This document shows positions 1-8,780 of a stretch of 64,000 bases of DNA, piece by piece. Within the stretch, counting starts at the first letter, position 1. Every line of letters begins with the position of its first letter. Source of the DNA: Candidatus Bathyarchaeota archaeon B24 (lineage in GTDB: Archaea > Thermoproteota > CALKCG01 > B24); NCBI GenBank assembly GCA_001593865.1, contig LUCB01000004.1, positions 1 to 64,000 of the forward strand. Direction: 5' to 3'. The translations under genes and the position numbers were made by a program. The notes beneath the pieces are model-generated. The model saw only the letters and a program-made list of their open reading frames with translations, did no database searches and was not told where the DNA came from.

Positions 1-247
1 CCCTCCTCATGGTATGTAACGCCGTCACGAAGAGGACGGCTATAGCTCCGGCGTATATGGCAAGCTGGAAAACAGAAACGTATGGAGCCCCAAGCATGTA
101 AAAGGCTATGCTTAGGAAGACGCTCATAAGTATGAAGCCTATTAGGGCCCTCAGGATATCTTTAGCCTCAGCTGCTATCAAAGCGGTGATAAGGGTCGAT
201 ACTATTATGAGCATATGAACCAATATAGGCTCTATGATGGGCTCCAT
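1..247 (-). CDS. nuoJ: NADH/F420H2:quinone oxidoreductase subunit J (NuoJ/FpoJ), partial
   Basis: The minus strand encodes about 82 residues from an ATG at 247, running off the left edge, so the C-terminus is missing. The translation is almost entirely hydrophobic, with three membrane segments and the subunit-J pattern around QLAIYAGAIAVLFV, which forms a conserved, partly broken helix in complex I. In this family NuoJ sits in the membrane arm and couples quinone reduction to ion pumping. It begins 3 bp after the end of nuoH on the same strand, so the two are almost certainly co-transcribed. Identification rests on short but characteristic sequence plus context. Confidence 0.85.
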   Translation of the reverse strand, partial: MEPIIEPILVHMLIIVSTLITALIAAEAKDILRALIGFILMSVFLSIAFYMLGAPYVSVFQLAIYAGAIAVLFVTALHTMRR

Positions 248-249
248 GG

Positions 250-1234
250 CTAAGCCACCACCCTTACGAGAAGAAACTGTAATACGGATAGCGGTAACAC
301 ATATTTCCACAGAAAGCTAACAGCCTCATCTATCCTAAGCCTCGCGAAGAGGGATTTCAACATCGACAATAGAAATAACACTATGAACGATTTAAGCAAG
401 AAGTATATGGGATATAGTAACCATTCCAGACCAGGGATAATAGGGCCTAGAGGCCCCCCTAAAAATAGTGAGGTAGCCAAACCTGAGAGATAAAAGAGCT
501 CTACGTCTTCTGTTAAACGTAGCAGCGCTAATTTACGGCCTGAGAACTCGGTTAACCATCCTGCCACGATCTCGGTTTCAGCCTCAGGTATGTCGAACGG
601 GATCCGTTCAAGCTCGGCTTGAGCTGCTAAGATGAATATAATAAAACCTAGTATATTAGGTCCTATGATCAGCCACTTAGCCCTCTGCGCCTCCACGACC
701 CCTGCTATACTGAGTGAGCCGGTAGAGACAGCTACACCCGCGATCGAAAGCATGAGAGGTATCTCATAGCTTAAAAGCTGTAGCATAGTCCTCTCGGCGC
801 CGACTATCGAGAAACGGCTGGGTGACGAGAGGCCTGCGTAAAATATCGTTAGTCATCAACGTTATGGCGACTATTAGGTCACCCTCGAACGATACAAGAC
901 CTCTAACACCTGCTATCGGTAAGAACAGGCTACATGTTAACGCGATCGCGAGAGCAAAAACGGGTACGCTTCGGAATAATGGTTTATCAGCCCCTTCAGG
1001 CGTTATGTCCTCTTTAGACAGTAGCTTTATGAAATCTGCTAGGGGCTGGAGTATTCCTGAAGGACCTGTAACCCATGGACCGACTCTATTCTGGAACCTA
1101 GCATACAGTTTGCGGTCGATCCACTCGTAGAAGAGGGCTACGAATATCAAGAAGATAAAGCCAGGGAATAGGAGAAGACCCAACAAGTAGAGAAGCCACA
1201 TAGACGCCCACCCCGTTAGTAGCACAGGCGCCAC
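250..1234 (-). CDS. nuoH: NuoH/FpoH, quinone-site membrane subunit; reading frame broken near 840
   Basis: NuoH anchors the peripheral arm of complex I-like enzymes and forms the quinone chamber. The gene is split over two frames. The upstream part (1234 to about 843) has the subunit-H N-terminus with EWIDRKLYARFQNRVGP and a GILQPLADFIKLLSKED segment. The downstream part (about 840 to 250) has the family signature ERIPFDIPEAETEIVAGW. Removing one T from the minus-strand TTTT run (plus-strand A840-A843) joins them through DIYAGLSSPSRFSIVGAE, which is what NuoH should have there. The joined protein is about 327 residues, normal for the family. This is either a sequencing indel or a real inactivating mutation. 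The gene lies between nuoA and nuoJ. Confidence 0.88.
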
Positions 1235-1323
1235 TGTTCAGTAGAGCTATGTAAGTGAGAGTCTTCTATGTGATAAATGTTCCTTCTAACCACGGCGTAT
1301 ATATCGGTTCTTAGCATAGTTCA

Positions 1324-1671
1324 TCATCTCCTGATCAGAGCGACTAACGCAATCAATAGCAACATGCCATATATGAGTATAAGTTCCCTCAAGGGACTTA
1401 CCAAGGGGGTGCCCATGCTGAGTATGAACAGGAAGGATACTACATCAACTACTACGAAGGCCACGGCGAATTTATAGAGCCAGATCGTCATCGGGACGCG
1501 TTCAGGAGGGACTTCCTGCCCACAGGCATAGGGTTGGTATTTCGCCTTGCTGGAGGATTTAGGCTTAGGAGCTATCGACCCTCCTATGGCGTATAGGATA
1601 CCCGCTATCACGAGCGACGCTACAAACGCTATCACCGGCGCCCCCAGCAATCCCTCGATGGACATATCCAT
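1324..1671 (-). CDS. nuoA: NuoA/FpoA, subunit 3 of the complex I-like enzyme
   Basis: The protein has 115 residues and three membrane helices. Between helices 1 and 2 is the subunit-3 loop with YQPYACGQEVP, close to the conserved YECG motif with its quinone-site Cys, followed by an acidic membrane residue in AVAFVVVDVVSFLF. NuoA packs against NuoH at the entrance to the quinone site. It is the first gene of the minus-strand run nuoA-nuoH-nuoJ. About 90 bp without a convincing gene separate it from nuoH. Genes for subunits B, C, D and I are not between A and H, an unusual order that suggests a rearranged operon or peripheral subunits encoded elsewhere. Confidence 0.88.
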   Translation of the reverse strand: MDMSIEGLLGAPVIAFVASLVIAGILYAIGGSIAPKPKSSSKAKYQPYACGQEVPPERVPMTIWLYKFAVAFVVVDVVSFLFILSMGTPLVSPLRELILIYGMLLLIALVALIRR

Positions 1672-1691
1672 ATAGAGGAAAACCGATTGCT

Positions 1692-1701
1692 CATTTAAGA
1701 T
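1692..1701 (-). promoter_or_regulatory. TATA box of the nuoA operon (leaderless)
   Basis: On the minus strand ATCTTAAATG is centred about 26 bp before the nuoA ATG at 1671, with no Shine-Dalgarno sequence between. This spacing predicts a leaderless transcript, a pattern seen at many genes in the window. The call is based on sequence only. Confidence 0.5.
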
Positions 1702-1761
1702 TTTCCCCTCTCGTTAAACTTTTCTAACCGTGGCTATCAATTTAGTCTATGGTGTTTCACC

Positions 1762-2823
1762 GTGGCGGGTAAAGGACTTAAGGTGTTTGGGCATTTGCTT
1801 AGAGACGTTGTGAAGCCAGACCTCTGTACGTTCTGCGGGGCCTGTGTGACTGTCTGCCCAGTCCGGGTTATCGACGTAAAGAACGACCGCCCCGTTTTAA
1901 CCGGTAGATGCATTTTATGCCAGTTATGTTACAATCAGTGTCCTAAGACAGAGCCAAGCGTCGATGAGCTTGAGAAGGTCTTCTTCGGCCTAGAGGGCTC
2001 TGGAGAGTCTCCTATAGGACCTTACAAAGCGGTTTATACCGCGGAGGCTACAGACGAGAAAATCCGGTCAAGAGCCGCGTCCGGAGGCGTCGTAACGGCT
2101 TTACTGAAGTTTCTCCTAGAGGAGGGTATGGTGGATTGTGCTACGGTTGCCGTAGCCGATGTCGAGACCGGGTGGAAACCTCGACCTGAAGTCGTGTTTA
2201 CAGGCGATGACGTCTTGAAAGCCGCGGGTTCTAAGTATACCTATTGTCCGATGCTCTTGGCTTTAGGGTCTGCGTACTTCGAATATGCGCGTGATAGAGT
2301 TGCATTCGTAGGAACACCATGTCAGGTGACGGCTGTTAGGAAGATGCAGCTGGCGGATATGGGATACCGTAAACTGGGGTTAGCCGCTAAGTATGTGATC
2401 GGGTTATTCTGTATGGAGAATTTCGACTACAGTCTCATAACGGAATTCCTGCCTAGCAAAGGTGTCGACTTAAAGAGCGTATCTAAATTCGATATTTCAG
2501 GAGGTGCGTTTAAGGTCTACGGTAGCGACGGGAAAGAGCTTCTGTTGGTTAAGGTAAAGGAGCTTGAAAAATATTCGAGAAAGGGATGTATGGTATGCCC
2601 AGACTTAACAGCCGAGCTAGCGGATATATCGGTTGGAAACATAGGCTCTTCGAAGGGCATGTCTACGGTGATCGTGAGAACAAGTAAAGGCGAAGAACTA
2701 TTCAATAAAGCTGTCGAAAAAGGAATTTTAAGAGCCGAGAAGATAAGCGATAAGGGTCTTAAACTTCTTCTGAGAATCGCGGAACGTAAACGTAAGAGAG
2801 GGTTAAAAATGAAAAGTGTTTAA
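1762..2823 (+). CDS. F420-oxidising FrhB/FpoF family iron-sulfur flavoprotein
   Basis: The 353-residue protein starts with GTG. Residues 22-60 hold two 4Cys motifs (C22, C25, C28, C32 and C50, C53, C56, C60), typical of a 2x[4Fe-4S] ferredoxin domain. An FrhB N- and C-terminal domain follows from about residue 85, with the family segments RAASGGVVTALL and FVGTPCQVTAVRKM. FrhB-type subunits carry FAD and exchange electrons with coenzyme F420. The fused ferredoxin domain matches FpoF/FqoF, the electron-input subunit of F420H2 dehydrogenase. It is divergent from nuoA-nuoH-nuoJ, so I infer it feeds F420H2 electrons into that complex. Related proteins work with sulfite, glutamate or formate enzymes, so the partner is not proved. 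Confidence 0.82.
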   Translation: MAGKGLKVFGHLLRDVVKPDLCTFCGACVTVCPVRVIDVKNDRPVLTGRCILCQLCYNQCPKTEPSVDELEKVFFGLEGSGESPIGPYKAVYTAEATDEKIRSRAASGGVVTALLKFLLEEGMVDCATVAVADVETGWKPRPEVVFTGDDVLKAAGSKYTYCPMLLALGSAYFEYARDRVAFVGTPCQVTAVRKMQLADMGYRKLGLAAKYVIGLFCMENFDYSLITEFLPSKGVDLKSVSKFDISGGAFKVYGSDGKELLLVKVKELEKYSRKGCMVCPDLTAELADISVGNIGSSKGMSTVIVRTSKGEELFNKAVEKGILRAEKISDKGLKLLLRIAERKRKRGLKMKSV

Positions 2824-2860
2824 ATGGAAAGGTTTAATACTTCCATGAAACTCTGTTTTT

Positions 2861-3274
2861 ATGATTATTATGCCTGAGCAGAGGTTTAGAATATCCCCGA
2901 CCACCAGGGGCGCTATATTTAAAGTCAAACGCTGGTTCTACGGTATGTTTTACAATAAGAAGATACCGGAAGACGTCAGGGAGAAGAACAAGGAGACTTG
3001 GGTTAGGTTTGCGAACAGGCTTGTGGAGGAAGCCAGTAAACGTGGTATAAGCGACCAGCCCACTAGGATCACCGTAACCTACGACATCGGCTCCCGAGGG
3101 GAATTTAAACCGATATCCGCAACCATAGAGGTTCTTGAAGTTAAAACCAAAGATAAGTTCACCATATATTCAGACGACGCCTTAGAAAACCTCAAATCTA
3201 AACTTGAAAACCTCAAGAAGAGAGCTGAAGAACTGGGTGTTAACATAGACGACCTCTTGAAGACTGAAGAATAG
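2861..3274 (+). CDS. Conserved-looking hypothetical protein, 137 residues
   Basis: I do not recognise this family. The protein is soluble and rich in Lys and Glu. It has a basic N-terminal segment (KVKRWFYGMFYNKK), a predicted beta-rich middle (TRITVTYDIG, SATIEVLEVK) and a C-terminal coiled-coil-like helix (about residues 107-135). Coding looks genuine: base composition matches neighbours and there is a promoter-like TTTAATA at about 2832-2839, about 26 bp before the ATG at 2861, giving a leaderless start. An alternative start is the ATG at 2870 (MPEQRF). The gene stands alone between fpoF-like and the PhoU-TrkA genes. Confidence 0.7.
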   Translation: MIIMPEQRFRISPTTRGAIFKVKRWFYGMFYNKKIPEDVREKNKETWVRFANRLVEEASKRGISDQPTRITVTYDIGSRGEFKPISATIEVLEVKTKDKFTIYSDDALENLKSKLENLKKRAEELGVNIDDLLKTEE

Positions 3275-3373
3275 AAAAACGTCCTCGTGCTTAAAGGAGA
3301 CTTAGGAGTAGTAAAAACGGCTATATTTATGGAAAGCCTTAAGAGTAACTGGGTTCCTCATCTCCTATGAGAG

Positions 3374-3970
3374 TTGGGGTCTAGTAGGAAGTATGAGATC
3401 CATCCTATGAACGTTAAAGATGCGTTGAAAGGGCTTCTCGACCTTTCCAGCCTCATGCTCGACCTAGCCTATGCGTCAGTTATACACGATAACAGTGAGC
3501 TGGCTAAGCAGGTCGTGGACCTTGAGGCCAGTATAAACGAGCTTAGAGACGCTGTATTGGTTCATATGAGTGTGGCCGTTAGAAGCATGTCTGACGCGGA
3601 GAGGAGTCTGTCGGTCTTCAGAGCCGCCGATATAGCGAGTATGATGGCTTACGAGGCCGTCGAGGTGGCTCGTATGGTTCTGAGAGGGTTAAGACTGCAT
3701 CCGAAGCTTAGAGAGGGGCTTATGGAGGCTGAAGAGAGCGTCGACATAATTAAGGTTCACGATGGAAGCGTATTCGAGGGGCTAACGATCGAGGAGGCGC
3801 TGATGATAAGCGGTGTGGGATTCAACGTCATAGCTATCAAAAGCGGCGATAGATGGATCATAAACCCCGATGAAAGCCATAGAATCATGCGAGGCGAGAT
3901 TTTGGTAGTCAGGGGAACTAGGGAGGCTTTGGAGCGTTTAAGAACGCTTGTGGAAGGTGACTTAGGATGA
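3374..3970 (+). CDS. PhoU-TrkA_C protein, copy 1 (cation transport regulator)
   Basis: The 198-residue protein starts with TTG. Residues of about 12-115 form an all-helical PhoU-like bundle. Residues of about 118-195 form a TrkA_C (RCK_C) domain, visible as EGLTIEEALMISGVGFNVIAIKSGDRWIINP followed in part by GEILVVRGTREALERL; this domain binds small ligands or ions and gates transporters. Its last four bases overlap the next gene (ATGA), which has the same architecture, so the two are translationally coupled and may form a heterodimer. The MgtE-like permease lies convergent just downstream. This PhoU-TrkA_C plus MgtE neighbourhood recurs in archaea, pointing to regulation of divalent-cation transport. 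Confidence 0.85.
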   Translation: MGSSRKYEIHPMNVKDALKGLLDLSSLMLDLAYASVIHDNSELAKQVVDLEASINELRDAVLVHMSVAVRSMSDAERSLSVFRAADIASMMAYEAVEVARMVLRGLRLHPKLREGLMEAEESVDIIKVHDGSVFEGLTIEEALMISGVGFNVIAIKSGDRWIINPDESHRIMRGEILVVRGTREALERLRTLVEGDLG

Positions 3971-4551
3971 GCTTATTCGAAAAAGTCAGTAGTTTGCTGA
4001 GGGAGATCAAGGATAAGAGCGACGTGGCCGCGTATTTGGCTTATTCAAGCCTCTTATATGAGTCGAAGCCTATAGCCAGGGGGGTACTGCGGCTCGAGGA
4101 GGAGGTCGACGAGCTGAGGCTGAGGCTTCAGAAGATACTTGTAGAGGAGGGTGAAGAGCTTGGGACGGAATCTGCGATGGCTGTGATGCTTCTGACAGAG
4201 GCTATGGAGAGGATCACAGACTTAGCCAGAGATTTGGCGTTAAACGTCTTGAAAGGCGGTGAGGCTCATCCGGTCTTAGACTTAGCCGAGGAGGAAAGCG
4301 AAGAACAGGTTCTACTAGTCAGGGTAACGGAGGATTCTATATTCTCAGGTAGACGCATAGGGGAGCTAGCGTTTGACGATAGAATCGGTGTCAGAGCCAT
4401 AGCGGTGAAGCATAGAGGTGTTTGGATATACGATCCGGATGAAGAGCTTCGCCTCGAAAACGGAGACCTTCTATTGCTTTCAGGATATAAGGCGGGGATA
4501 GAGGTTTTAGAGGAGGCTGAGGAGGAGGTCGAAGAGGTCGAGGAGGTCTAG
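3967..4551 (+). CDS. PhoU-TrkA_C protein, copy 2 (cation transport regulator)
   Basis: The 194-residue protein has the same layout as its upstream neighbour: a PhoU-like helical part (about 5-105) with TEAMERITDLARDLALNVL, then a TrkA_C domain (about 108-185) with DSIFSGRRIGEL and IRVRAIAV-like strands ending in NGDLLLLSGYKAG. The C-terminal tail is strongly acidic (EEVEEVEEV). The two copies are divergent paralogues rather than a recent duplication. It ends 1 bp before the stop of the convergent MgtE-like gene at 4553. A cytoplasmic sensor or regulatory subunit for that transporter is the likeliest role. Confidence 0.85.
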   Translation: MSLFEKVSSLLREIKDKSDVAAYLAYSSLLYESKPIARGVLRLEEEVDELRLRLQKILVEEGEELGTESAMAVMLLTEAMERITDLARDLALNVLKGGEAHPVLDLAEEESEEQVLLVRVTEDSIFSGRRIGELAFDDRIGVRAIAVKHRGVWIYDPDEELRLENGDLLLLSGYKAGIEVLEEAEEEVEEVEEV

Positions 4552-4552
4552 C

Positions 4553-5743
4553 CTAGAGCACCATGAGTAGAGCCGCCATTATGACGGTTGTCAGAGAGTC
4601 GCTCAACGTCGTCTCTAGCGGTATCACAAAGTTATCCGGGTTTAGACCTCGCTTAAAAGTCTCTAGAGCAAGTATCCGTGAAACCGCTAGGATAACAGGG
4701 GAAGACAGAAGGAAACATAACAAGACAACAGCCGTTCCTTTAGGTCCTCCTGTCAAGGCTATGAATCCATAAACTACGTAGTAGATTAGGCAGGATAGCC
4801 ACATCTGAACCGCTTCGAACAGTTCCAGAGGGCTTGGACTCAGTTTAGCTTCTGTAGAACCTTCGGCAAGCCTAGTCGTTAAAATCGAGCCTATAGAAGA
4901 GCCGAAGTCTCCAAGAGTATCTATGAGCGCGGGGTAGACGACTACGACACCTGGGTAATCGGCTAATTTAGCCCTGACCTCGGATAGAGCTAAGCCGGAG
5001 AATAGCCCCAAGCTCACCGAGAGAAATAAGGTTGCCGAAACCTCCCTCACAGATGTACGGAACTCCTCCTCTCCGAAATAGTGTCTTGCAAGAAAAAGAA
5101 TAGTTATAAAGTACACCGCTGCTACAGCCGTAAGTATGAGACTTCCTGAGGATTCCATAAAAAGCAATTTTAACGCTAGAATATACATAAGCGTGGTCAC
5201 GATATCGGATACTGTAGACATCACAGGATATACAAGAACGTCCGGGTCTAAGTTACGCTTGAAGGATATAAATCCTAGGAAACATGTGAGAGGCATCGTT
5301 ATGGTTATCGATAACGCCTGAGTAGCTAAGGCTGTTGAGACTATCACATATGAAAAAGTTCCAGCCCCTTCTAAGACTATCTGAGCCGCTGCGACTATAA
5401 GACCGGAGACAAGGGCGAGTAGCAGCGTCAAAAAATGCATAGCCGAGAAAACTAGTTTGAAGTAGTGGGTACTTCCTCGAAGCCTCGGCTCTATGAGACC
5501 TAGATGTAAACCCGTCGACAGTCTTCCTGAAAAAACTCCTCCGACGTTGCCCCTTAAAGAGAGAGCAAGGGGATACAGCATTATAGTCCACGGTGCTTTA
5601 AGAACGGTCGGAAGCTGGGAAGCCACTATAAGCCCCGCCACCAACCCTCCTAAATCCATCGAAAACGCAAGGAGAGCCTCTTTGAACCTTCTAAAACCCT
5701 CCTCCTCGACCAAGAATGAAAGCTCCTCTACTAGACGAGCCAA
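4553..5743 (-). CDS. MgtE/SLC41-like divalent cation permease
   Basis: The 396-residue membrane protein has about ten helices in two halves, each with the MgtE-type integral domain. The SLC41/MgtE signature appears as LSLRGNVGGVFSGRLSTGLHLG in the first half (helix 2 region) and as YPALIDTLGDFGSSIGSILTTRL in the second. Repeated Asp residues in DPDVLVYPVMSTVSD and NPDNFVIPLETTLSD are the expected ion-path elements. It lacks the cytoplasmic N and CBS domains of bacterial MgtE. Regulation may therefore come from the two PhoU-TrkA_C proteins encoded convergently next door. Substrate is probably Mg2+ or a similar divalent cation (family inference). Confidence 0.85.
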   Translation of the reverse strand: MARLVEELSFLVEEEGFRRFKEALLAFSMDLGGLVAGLIVASQLPTVLKAPWTIMLYPLALSLRGNVGGVFSGRLSTGLHLGLIEPRLRGSTHYFKLVFSAMHFLTLLLALVSGLIVAAAQIVLEGAGTFSYVIVSTALATQALSITITMPLTCFLGFISFKRNLDPDVLVYPVMSTVSDIVTTLMYILALKLLFMESSGSLILTAVAAVYFITILFLARHYFGEEEFRTSVREVSATLFLSVSLGLFSGLALSEVRAKLADYPGVVVVYPALIDTLGDFGSSIGSILTTRLAEGSTEAKLSPSPLELFEAVQMWLSCLIYYVVYGFIALTGGPKGTAVVLLCFLLSSPVILAVSRILALETFKRGLNPDNFVIPLETTLSDSLTTVIMAALLMVL

Positions 5744-6085
5744 ACGGGCTAGAAGGTTGTTGTATTTCGACTCCCCATGCTCCAGACGCCTCTAACCCTT
5801 AGATACTATCTCCACTTTTAAGAGTTTTCAGGTAAATCAATACAAAAGACTCAAAAATTACATTATAATAAACAGTATTCCATATTTTACGCTACTAAAA
5901 GAGCTGCCTAGGGTCTTCGATCGAAGTATCTGTCGTCCATGGGTAAATGAAAGCCTATCTAAAACCAAGGAACCGATGCAACTCCTCTCTTGAGGAAGCA
6001 TTTCGTAAAAAGGATGAGCTATGCGCTAAGTTTCTACCCAATACCTCTGTTTCCAGGAAACTGTTATTAAATGTTGGAGGCATAC
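5744..6085. other. Intergenic stretch between mgtE-like gene and tldD
   Basis: About 340 bp without a convincing gene. The left half (about 5815-5900) is AT-rich and could carry the mgtE promoter. Two short palindromes are visible: CTTCGATCGAAG at 5915-5926 and GTTTCCaGGAAAC at 6049-6061, just before an AT-rich GTTATTAAATG element. A 60-codon open frame from 5947 runs into tldD in another frame and shows no family resemblance; I regard it as spurious. No tRNA or long structured RNA is apparent. Confidence 0.5.
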
Positions 6086-7477
6086 ATGTTCAGATCGATG
6101 ATCGACCTATTGGAGAAAACCGTGGATAGAGGACTACTGCTGGGGGCTGACTACGTCGATGTCAGATTGGAATCGTATGAGGGATTTGCCATCAGAATAC
6201 GTAAAGGCGTTTTAGACACCGCGACTACTTCCATGACGGAGGGTGTGGGGATTAGGGTTTTAGCAGACGGTTCATGGGGTTTCAGTTTTACCGAAAAGAT
6301 AAGCCGAGACAGTTTATACCGGGCTGTGGAGAACGCGGTGAAGATGGCTAAGACCTCAGCCCCGGCTAGGGCTAAACCAGTTGAACTCGCAGATGTCAAA
6401 ACGGTGAGAGACAGGTGCATCGCAGATGTTAAGGAAAAACCTACGGACGTATCAGTTGAGGAGAAGATCGGCCTTGCGTTCGAGGTGGACAGGTTTCTTA
6501 GAGCCTACAAGGGGGTTAGAGAGGATACCGTGCATTACGGGGACAGCGTTTTTAGAAAAATTTTTGTCAGTAGCGAAGGTAGCGAGATCACGATAGAGGG
6601 ATGTAGAGTTTCCCTCGCAATATATGCTGTAGGAGGTAGTCCCACCTCTCCGTCGTCGGCACATGAACTCCTAGGCGGTGTAGGAGGGTATGAACTCGTT
6701 AAAGGAGATGTTTCCCTTAAAGCAGCCGAGACGGTAGCTGAACGCGTTCTAAGACTCTCAGAGGCAGGTATTCCTAGAGGAGGGGTTCACACGGTCGTAC
6801 TCGATAACGAGCTCTTAGGGCTGATAGTCCACGAAGCCTTCGGGCATACGGCTGAGGCGGATATGGTTATATCCGGCTCTATTTTAACGGGGAAACTGGG
6901 TGAAACCGTAGCCTCTGAGCTTGTAACGATCGTAGACGACCCCGGACCTATCCATGCTAATGGCTGGACGCCTTACGACGATGAAGGGGTTAAAGCCCGT
7001 AAAGTGGTAATAGTTGACAAAGGAGTTTTAAGAGAGTACATGCATAACAGAGAGACCGCGGCGCTTATGAACGCCGAGCCTGCTGGAAACGCGAGGGCCC
7101 AAAGCTACGGTTTCCCACCGTTGATACGTATGAGAAACACCTATATGGAGCCTGGGGGCTGGAGACCCGAGGAGATCATAGAGGATACTAGGGAGGGCTT
7201 CTATCTTAAAGGCGGTGTCGGAGGGCAAGCGGACTCCAACGGAGAGTTCATGTTTAGCGTTCAAGAGGCTTGGCGTATAGAGGGCGGAGAGCTTAAGGAG
7301 CCTTACAGAGGCGTAACGGTCTCCGGGAACGCCGTGGATGTCTTGAAGAGCATAGACGCGGTAGGTAGGGATTTAAAGATTTCGTCACCCGGTACATGCG
7401 GTAAGGGGCAGCTGGTCCCGGTAGACGGTGGAGGACCGCATATAAGATGTAGATTGATGGTGGGTGGTATGAGATGA
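6086..7477 (+). CDS. tldD: TldD metalloprotease
   Basis: TldD and TldE form a heterodimeric zinc protease that degrades unfolded peptides and, in bacteria, processes some RiPPs such as microcin B17. The HExxxH zinc motif HEAFGH is present at about residues 249-254, in the conserved context LIVHEAFGHTAEAD, and the C-terminal catalytic region is complete. I chose ATG 6086 because GGAGG at 6076-6080 is spaced 5 nt before it; an in-frame ATG at 6071 would add five residues. Length of about 463 is normal. The stop overlaps the tldE start (ATGA), so the two are coupled. Confidence 0.93.
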   Translation: MFRSMIDLLEKTVDRGLLLGADYVDVRLESYEGFAIRIRKGVLDTATTSMTEGVGIRVLADGSWGFSFTEKISRDSLYRAVENAVKMAKTSAPARAKPVELADVKTVRDRCIADVKEKPTDVSVEEKIGLAFEVDRFLRAYKGVREDTVHYGDSVFRKIFVSSEGSEITIEGCRVSLAIYAVGGSPTSPSSAHELLGGVGGYELVKGDVSLKAAETVAERVLRLSEAGIPRGGVHTVVLDNELLGLIVHEAFGHTAEADMVISGSILTGKLGETVASELVTIVDDPGPIHANGWTPYDDEGVKARKVVIVDKGVLREYMHNRETAALMNAEPAGNARAQSYGFPPLIRMRNTYMEPGGWRPEEIIEDTREGFYLKGGVGGQADSNGEFMFSVQEAWRIEGGELKEPYRGVTVSGNAVDVLKSIDAVGRDLKISSPGTCGKGQLVPVDGGGPHIRCRLMVGGMR

Positions 7478-8780
7478 GCTTGAGCGAGCTTGCGGTTAAG
7501 TATGCGTTGAAGCTTGGGGCTTCAGAGGCGCATAGCGTAGAGTCGGAGGGAGAAATGATCAGGGTCGAGGTTGAGAGAGATACCATTTCTAATGTATCGT
7601 ACGGGAGGAGCTCTTCGCTGGGTTTAGCCGTTATAGTAGATAACCGTATAGGGTTTGCATCTTTGAAAAACCCGACCGAGGATTCGATCAAACTTCTAGC
7701 CGAGAGAGGCTATAGACTCGCTAAATCTCTTATTGGAAGGGGCTTCCAGAACCTAAGCCGTATCCTCTCGTCGAGGGGTTGTATGACTGGAGGATCCCAG
7801 AGCTGGGTGTCGACGAGGCGGTGGAGTTTATGAGAACCGCGATATCCGTCGTTAAAGACCGGGATAAGAGAGTATCTATCGTGAACGGTACTCTCTCCAT
7901 AGCCTCCTCCCACAGGACTATAGCAAACAGTAAAGGCATATACTGCGAGGAGCAGTTTACAACCATGTATTGCGGCTTACTCACCGTGGCTAAGGAGGGG
8001 GGAGAAATCGGAAGCTTCGCGTATGAAGACCAATCCTCTCGAAAGATGGATCTTAACATAGAGAGACTAGCGGTTAAAGCCGCCGAGAAGGCTTTAAGCT
8101 CTTTAAAGCCGAAAACTGTGAAAAGCTTCAAGGGAACTGTTATACTCGACCCAGACGTTTCGAGTATGCTATTCTCGGCTCTATCGGCTGCCTACAACGG
8201 TTTAAACGTCTGGAGAGGTATAAGTCCTTTAAAAGGTAAACTGGGTGAGAAGATAGCAGTCGAACAACTGGAGATAATAGACGATGGCGTCAGACCCTGG
8301 GGGTTGGCATCTTCGAAGGCCGACGGTGAAGGGTCTCCGAGAAGAACCACGACCGTTGTCGAAGACGGGGTTCTTAAAACGTTCATAAACAACACGTTCA
8401 CGGCTAGACTTTTAGATATGGAGGAGACAGGTAACGCGGCTGGGCTCTTAGACGTGGCGCCTTCGAACACCGTGGTTAAGCCTGGTGATTACGATGTCGA
8501 GGAGATGGTCGAAGAAACCGATGCGGGACTGTACGTCGGGAGACTTTCGGGGCATATGAGGTTTGAGGATGGCTTGGTCTCTGGAACGGTTAAGCAGGCG
8601 TTCTTGATCGAAAACGGTGAGAGACGTTATCCGGTTACAGAATGCATGATCTCTGGGAACCTCTATGACATTCTAAAGGACATAACAGGTTTAAGCCGTG
8701 AAGTAGAGGTTAAATGGAACAACATAGTTCCAGCTGTCATGGCGAAGAACATCTCGATAATCGGTGGAGGAAAACCTTAA
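7474..8780 (+). CDS. tldE: TldE/PmbA partner of TldD; frame broken near 7730
   Basis: TldE is the non-catalytic partner of TldD and lacks the HExxxH motif, as here. The first part (7474 to about 7730) has the PmbA N-terminus. The second part, in another frame, reads GLPEPKPYPLVEGLYDWRIPEL and continues to the normal C-terminus (SIIGGGKP). The two frames join if one base is restored near 7728-7732, for example an extra C giving KSPYWKGLPEP. The joined protein is about 435 residues, normal for the family. Both sides look conserved and undegraded, so a sequencing deletion is likelier than a decayed gene. An internal ATG at 7779 is not a natural start. Confidence 0.88.

Noticed and set aside
822..1130. 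Open frame antisense to nuoH
   Set aside because: Composition and position make it a shadow of the NuoH coding strand; NuoH signatures on the minus strand are decisive.
1235..1323. ATGATGA after nuoA as sRNA or a small gene
   Set aside because: The following frame ends after 13 codons, and the nearest CTGA is too far for a box C/D RNA. No C' box.
5947..6129. 60-codon open frame upstream of tldD
   Set aside because: It overlaps the start of tldD in another frame, has no family resemblance and no clear promoter or RBS. Treated as chance.
7779..7833. ATG 7779 as an independent start for a short TldE
   Set aside because: The conserved PmbA sequence continues upstream of it in the same frame (GLPEPKP), so the gene is frameshifted rather than starting here.
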